DNA of 64,000 bases from Saccharopolyspora gregorii. GTDB taxonomy: Bacteria; Actinomycetota; Actinomycetes; Mycobacteriales; Pseudonocardiaceae. The position numbers and the translations under genes are program-made. Numbering within the stretch: the stretch's first letter is position 1; every line of letters starts with the position of its first letter. This document shows, piece after piece, positions 61,343-64,000 of this stretch. The notes under the pieces are model-generated. The model did not search any database. It was given only the letters and a program-made list of their open reading frames with translations, and was not told the DNA's origin. The stretch is taken from contig NZ_CP059556.1 in the NCBI RefSeq assembly GCF_024734405.1, forward strand, positions 4,836,001 through 4,900,000, in the 5' to 3' direction.

Positions 61343-61780
61343 ATGAAGTATCCGAACCTCGGTGAGCAGCCTGAACCCGACCTCGTCCTGATCGCCCTCG
61401 ATGTGCGGGCACGGCGGAGAGACCCTGGCGAGTTCGACGCGGCGTTCGCGGGGGCGGCGTTGTACGTCCGCCGCACGCAGGATCGGGTAGGCGTGATGGC
61501 CGCGGAGTTGCCGGGGAAGGGGCGCTGGGTTCTCGCTTTCTCGTCGTTGGCTCGGCTGGCACGCCATTCCGGCGACGTGTCCTGGCTGTCGACTACGGGC
61601 GCCGACCTTCTTGATCAACTACCGCGTGGTCTCGGCGTGCTCGTGGATGTCGACGACCCGCACGGGCTTCCGCTGCTCCCCCAGCCGCACGGCGGTCGCG
61701 CACGGTTCGGTGGCGCCTCCCTTCCTCCGAGACCCGCCGATATGCCGGAACGGCCTCCCGGAACGCATCCCGTCTGGTAA
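61343..61780 (+). CDS. SseB/SAV_915-like protein
   Basis: This 145-residue protein has an SseB-like alpha/beta pattern (DVRARRRDPGEFDAAFAGAALYVRRTQDRVGVMAAELPGKGRWVLAFSSLARLARHSGD). Such proteins are common near actinomycete polymorphic toxin loci, function unknown. The ATG at 61343 lacks a strong ribosome-binding site. It lies 35 bases before the EspC-like gene on the same strand. Confidence 0.65.
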   Translation: MKYPNLGEQPEPDLVLIALDVRARRRDPGEFDAAFAGAALYVRRTQDRVGVMAAELPGKGRWVLAFSSLARLARHSGDVSWLSTTGADLLDQLPRGLGVLVDVDDPHGLPLLPQPHGGRARFGGASLPPRPADMPERPPGTHPVW

Positions 61781-61815
61781 CAAGATCGGCGGCAAGGCCT
61801 CATGGAAGGGGTGCG

Positions 61816-62145
61816 ATGACCCAGGGCTTCGACGTGGACCTGCAAGTGCTGGACAGTGCGGGCGAAGCGGTCGCGCAGACGATGCACGACATGCAGTCCT
61901 GCAAGGTCGAAGACATTTGCGGGGACGAACAGCAATACGGGCACGCCGGTCTGCACGACGCCTTCGAGCACTTCTGCGACAGGTGGCAGCACGGCGTCGA
62001 GGTCCTGATCGAGGACGGCGACACGATCACGCAAGTCCTCAACAAGGTCGTCGACACCTACGTCGAAGCCGACGCGGCCAGCGAAGAATCCATGCGCGCC
62101 GTCGGCCGGGGCGAAGACCCCGCAGCCGGGGTCGCAGATGGCTGA
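61816..62145 (+). CDS. EspC-like type VII secretion-associated protein
   Basis: This 109-residue protein is a small helical protein of the EspC/ESX-secreted type: FDVDLQVLDSAGEAVAQTMHDM start, an internal helix, and the YxxxD/E export signal YVEAD near the C-terminus (after VVDT). It probably forms the secretion-competent partner of the downstream toxin. ATG 61816 follows AAGGGG. Its stop (62143-62145) overlaps the start region of the toxin gene. Confidence 0.75.
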   Translation: MTQGFDVDLQVLDSAGEAVAQTMHDMQSCKVEDICGDEQQYGHAGLHDAFEHFCDRWQHGVEVLIEDGDTITQVLNKVVDTYVEADAASEESMRAVGRGEDPAAGVADG

Positions 62146-63378
62146 ACTCGGCGAGACGTCCGACCCGAGGCGGGGCTCGTCCCAGGTGATCCCGACGCGA
62201 TCGACGACAACGTCGTCGCGATCCGCGGGCGCGGCCAGACCATGGAGCAGGGCGCCGACAGCCTGAAGAAGATCGACACCGGAGCGTGGACCGGCGCGGC
62301 GGGCAACACGTTCCGCGACCAGTTCGGCTACGAGCCGACCCGGTGGTTGCACGCAGCCGATTCGTTCACCGCCACAGCGGCAGCCCTCGAGGAGTACGCG
62401 GAAGTCCTTCGCTGGGCCCAGACGCAGGCGACCGAGGCGATCGCAGTCTGGCAAGAGGGAGAAGCGGCAACGCACGAGGCGCAGGCAGCCCACGAAGCAT
62501 CGGTCGCGGAGGCTGATCGCCACAACCGAGCCAACGCGGAATCAGGCGCACCCGGCCGCGTCGACCCAGGACCGTTCTCCGACCCCGGCGAGGCCAAACG
62601 ACAGGCAGCTCGTGACACTCTCTCTCGCGCACGGGAACAGCTCGGATCAACCGGAGATCGCAGCGCTGCCAGCATCCGCGCAGAGGGCGACCTCGCGCCG
62701 GAGCAGTCGGGCTGGGACGCCTTCCAGGACGGGGCCGGCGCGGCACTCGGCTTCGTCGGTGACGTCGGCCTCGGCCTATGGGACGGCCTGAGCGGCACCG
62801 CTGGCTTCCTGTGGGAACTGAGTCCTACCCATCTGATCGATGATCCCGACCACTACGCCGACCTTTGGGCAGGAGTGACGTCCGCGTGCTCGTTCGCGGT
62901 CGACCACCCGGTCGAGTTCGGCAAGCAGATGATCAACTACGACCAGTGGAAGACGGAACCGGGCCGCGCACTGGGAAACACCGCGTTCGGCTTCATCCCT
63001 GTCGCCGGGGCACTGTCGAAAGTCCGCAAGTTCAAGAAGCTCGACGACCTCGGCCACAAAGACAAAGATCACCTCAGCGTCAAGGCGAACGTCGACGAGT
63101 ACTTCACTGACGGGGCGAAGCCGAACGCCAGCGACCTCGAGAAGTACGCCGAAGCCCAGGGATGGACCAAGGCTCAAACCGAGAACGGCCCTCCGAAGTA
63201 CGTCGACGACAACGGCGTACCCCGCATGACCCTCAAGGAAGGCAGCGGACGCGCCCCCGGAAGCGACAGCCCCCACGTCGAGCTCAAGGATGAGAACGGG
63301 CAACGGATCGACCCGCAAGGCAACCCCGTGACCAGGAAGAGCCTCGGCAATCACACACCGATCGAATGGGACTGGTGA
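62138..63378 (+). CDS. Type VII secretion-linked polymorphic toxin (N-terminus frameshifted)
   Basis: From ATG 62138 the frame opens MAELGETSDP, the standard start of actinomycete 'putative T7SS-secreted' toxins, but a missing C near 62164-62166 breaks it; the main frame then reads EAGLVPGDPDAIDDNVVAIRGRGQTMEQGADSLKKIDTGAWTGAAGNTFRDQF with a WxG. An in-frame ATG exists at 62242. After a helical region and a hydrophobic middle (~residues 150-255 of the open frame) the last ~90 residues form a toxin-like module ending GSDSPHVELKDENGQR, then a NHTPIEWDW tail, resembling RNase-type polymorphic toxins. The toxin family is not identified with certainty. Confidence 0.8.
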
Positions 63379-63380
63379 CC

Positions 63381-63752
63381 ATGGACTACTCAGAGATCCC
63401 GGGCCTGGCCCCGTACTACCTCGAAGACAGCTTCGTCCTGGCGATCGAGGAGAACGAGCAATCCCTGACGTTCGACCTCGAGCTCGTGCTGACCGAGAAG
63501 CACCCCGACTACAGCCCTCCGAAACCAGGCGAGCAGTACTGCTACGCCGACGGGAGACTCGTCTTCAACCGCCCCGCAGGCATCGACTGGATCAGCCGAC
63601 ACTTGCGCACCAACACCGACGCGGCGGGGGAAGAAGATCTCGGCAACATCGACTTCCTCAAGCAGGAGGGCGGCACCTGGCGACTCGGCGGCGACTGGGG
63701 AGAGGTACTCGTCACGACCGACGCCACGCCGTCGATAACCCTGCACCGGTAG
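63381..63752 (+). CDS. Probable immunity protein of the adjacent toxin
   Basis: This 123-residue acidic protein begins two bases after the toxin stop. It has no transmembrane segment or known motif; mixed alpha/beta sequence (YYLEDSFVLAIEENEQSLTFDLELVLTEKHPDYSP). Position directly behind a polymorphic toxin C-terminus is the normal place of an immunity gene. An overlapping ATG at 63366 is an alternative start. The function is inferred from context alone. Confidence 0.75.
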   Translation: MDYSEIPGLAPYYLEDSFVLAIEENEQSLTFDLELVLTEKHPDYSPPKPGEQYCYADGRLVFNRPAGIDWISRHLRTNTDAAGEEDLGNIDFLKQEGGTWRLGGDWGEVLVTTDATPSITLHR

Positions 63753-63802
63753 ACACAAGGTGCGATCCCGCTGCACTCCTTTGCACAGCCCAGGAGACGG
63801 GG

Positions 63803-64000
63803 TCAGACGGCGTTGAAGCGCGTCCCGCCCACCTCGGGCAAGGCGTCGAGGACGCTGCGCAGGTGCTCGCGCATCGCCTGCTCGGCGGCCGTCGGGTCGG
63901 CCGCGCAGATCGCCTCGATGATGGCCAGGTGCTGCGGCAGCGACACGGTGGGGCGGCCCGGGTGCATGGCCAGCCGGAACTGGTGGCGCACGTTCTGGCC
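63803..64000 (-). CDS. GntR family regulator, FCD domain, C-terminal part (runs off the window)
   Basis: The last 65 residues of an FCD-type regulator are present: QNVRHQFRLAMHPGRPTVSLPQHLAIIEAICAADPTAAEQAMREHLRSVLDAL. The HLAIIEAICAADPTAAEQAMREHL segment is the characteristic last helix pair of FCD domains. The N-terminal winged helix lies beyond the edge. It converges on the immunity gene; whether it belongs to the predicted element cannot be decided here. Confidence 0.85.
   Translation of the reverse strand, partial: GQNVRHQFRLAMHPGRPTVSLPQHLAIIEAICAADPTAAEQAMREHLRSVLDALPEVGGTRFNAV

Overview
The window is high-GC DNA with frequent GTG starts and many 4-base ATGA/GTGA gene overlaps. It carries actinomycete markers: WhiB, the mycothiol enzyme MshB, an EspC-like type VII secretion protein and DnaE. 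A Pseudonocardiaceae chromosome, such as Saccharopolyspora, is the best guess. This rests on gene content only, because no rRNA or species marker is present.

Layout. 0.1-4.8 kb: a DegT-type aminotransferase, an unusual HTH-peptide deformylase fusion and an alpha/beta hydrolase. 5.0-10.4 kb: a uronate catabolic cluster (LacI regulator, uxaC, fructuronate reductase, solute:sodium symporter) with two matching 24-bp operators. 10.7-13.6 kb: a saccharopine dehydrogenase-like protein, a GDT1-type exporter behind a probable Mn2+ riboswitch, and a methyltransferase. 13.7-18.9 kb: a 5-oxoproline operon (NRAMP-like transporter, pxpA, pxpB, pxpC, DUF1445) divergent from a GntR/FCD regulator. 19-27 kb: an ABC exporter, MshB, a DUF3048 lipoprotein, an array of three 47-bp palindromes, and a PaoABC-type molybdenum hydroxylase whose iron-sulfur subunit has a large low-complexity insert.

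27-36 kb: Vsr endonuclease, WhiB with a small Cys protein, a PAS-GGDEF-EAL protein, an acetate-type symporter with its DUF485 partner, an OFA transporter with a 45-residue small subunit, and a cold-shock protein. 36.7-44.7 kb: a two-component system, a CPBP protease, a coupled GntR / ADP-ribosylglycohydrolase-fold / NCS1 permease / PfkB kinase operon, and a HAD hydrolase. 44.9-53.1 kb: a run of regulator-plus-target pairs (LysR, AraC, TetR, winged helix), the last with clear palindromic operators.

53.3-64 kb is the accessory part. It holds a full-length dnaE followed by a terminator, an orphan degenerate type I-E CRISPR array of three repeats, an M24 peptidase pseudogene, an XRE regulator divergent from a frameshifted SDR gene, and a 45-bp 3' fragment of a tRNA-Val gene that looks like an attachment site. 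To the right of that site lie an SseB-like protein, an EspC-like protein, a type VII polymorphic toxin and its probable immunity protein, then a GntR regulator cut by the window edge. The orientation of the tRNA fragment predicts an integrated element starting near 61.05 kb and running past the window. Three single-base frame disruptions in 59.8-62.2 kb point either to gene decay or to assembly errors.
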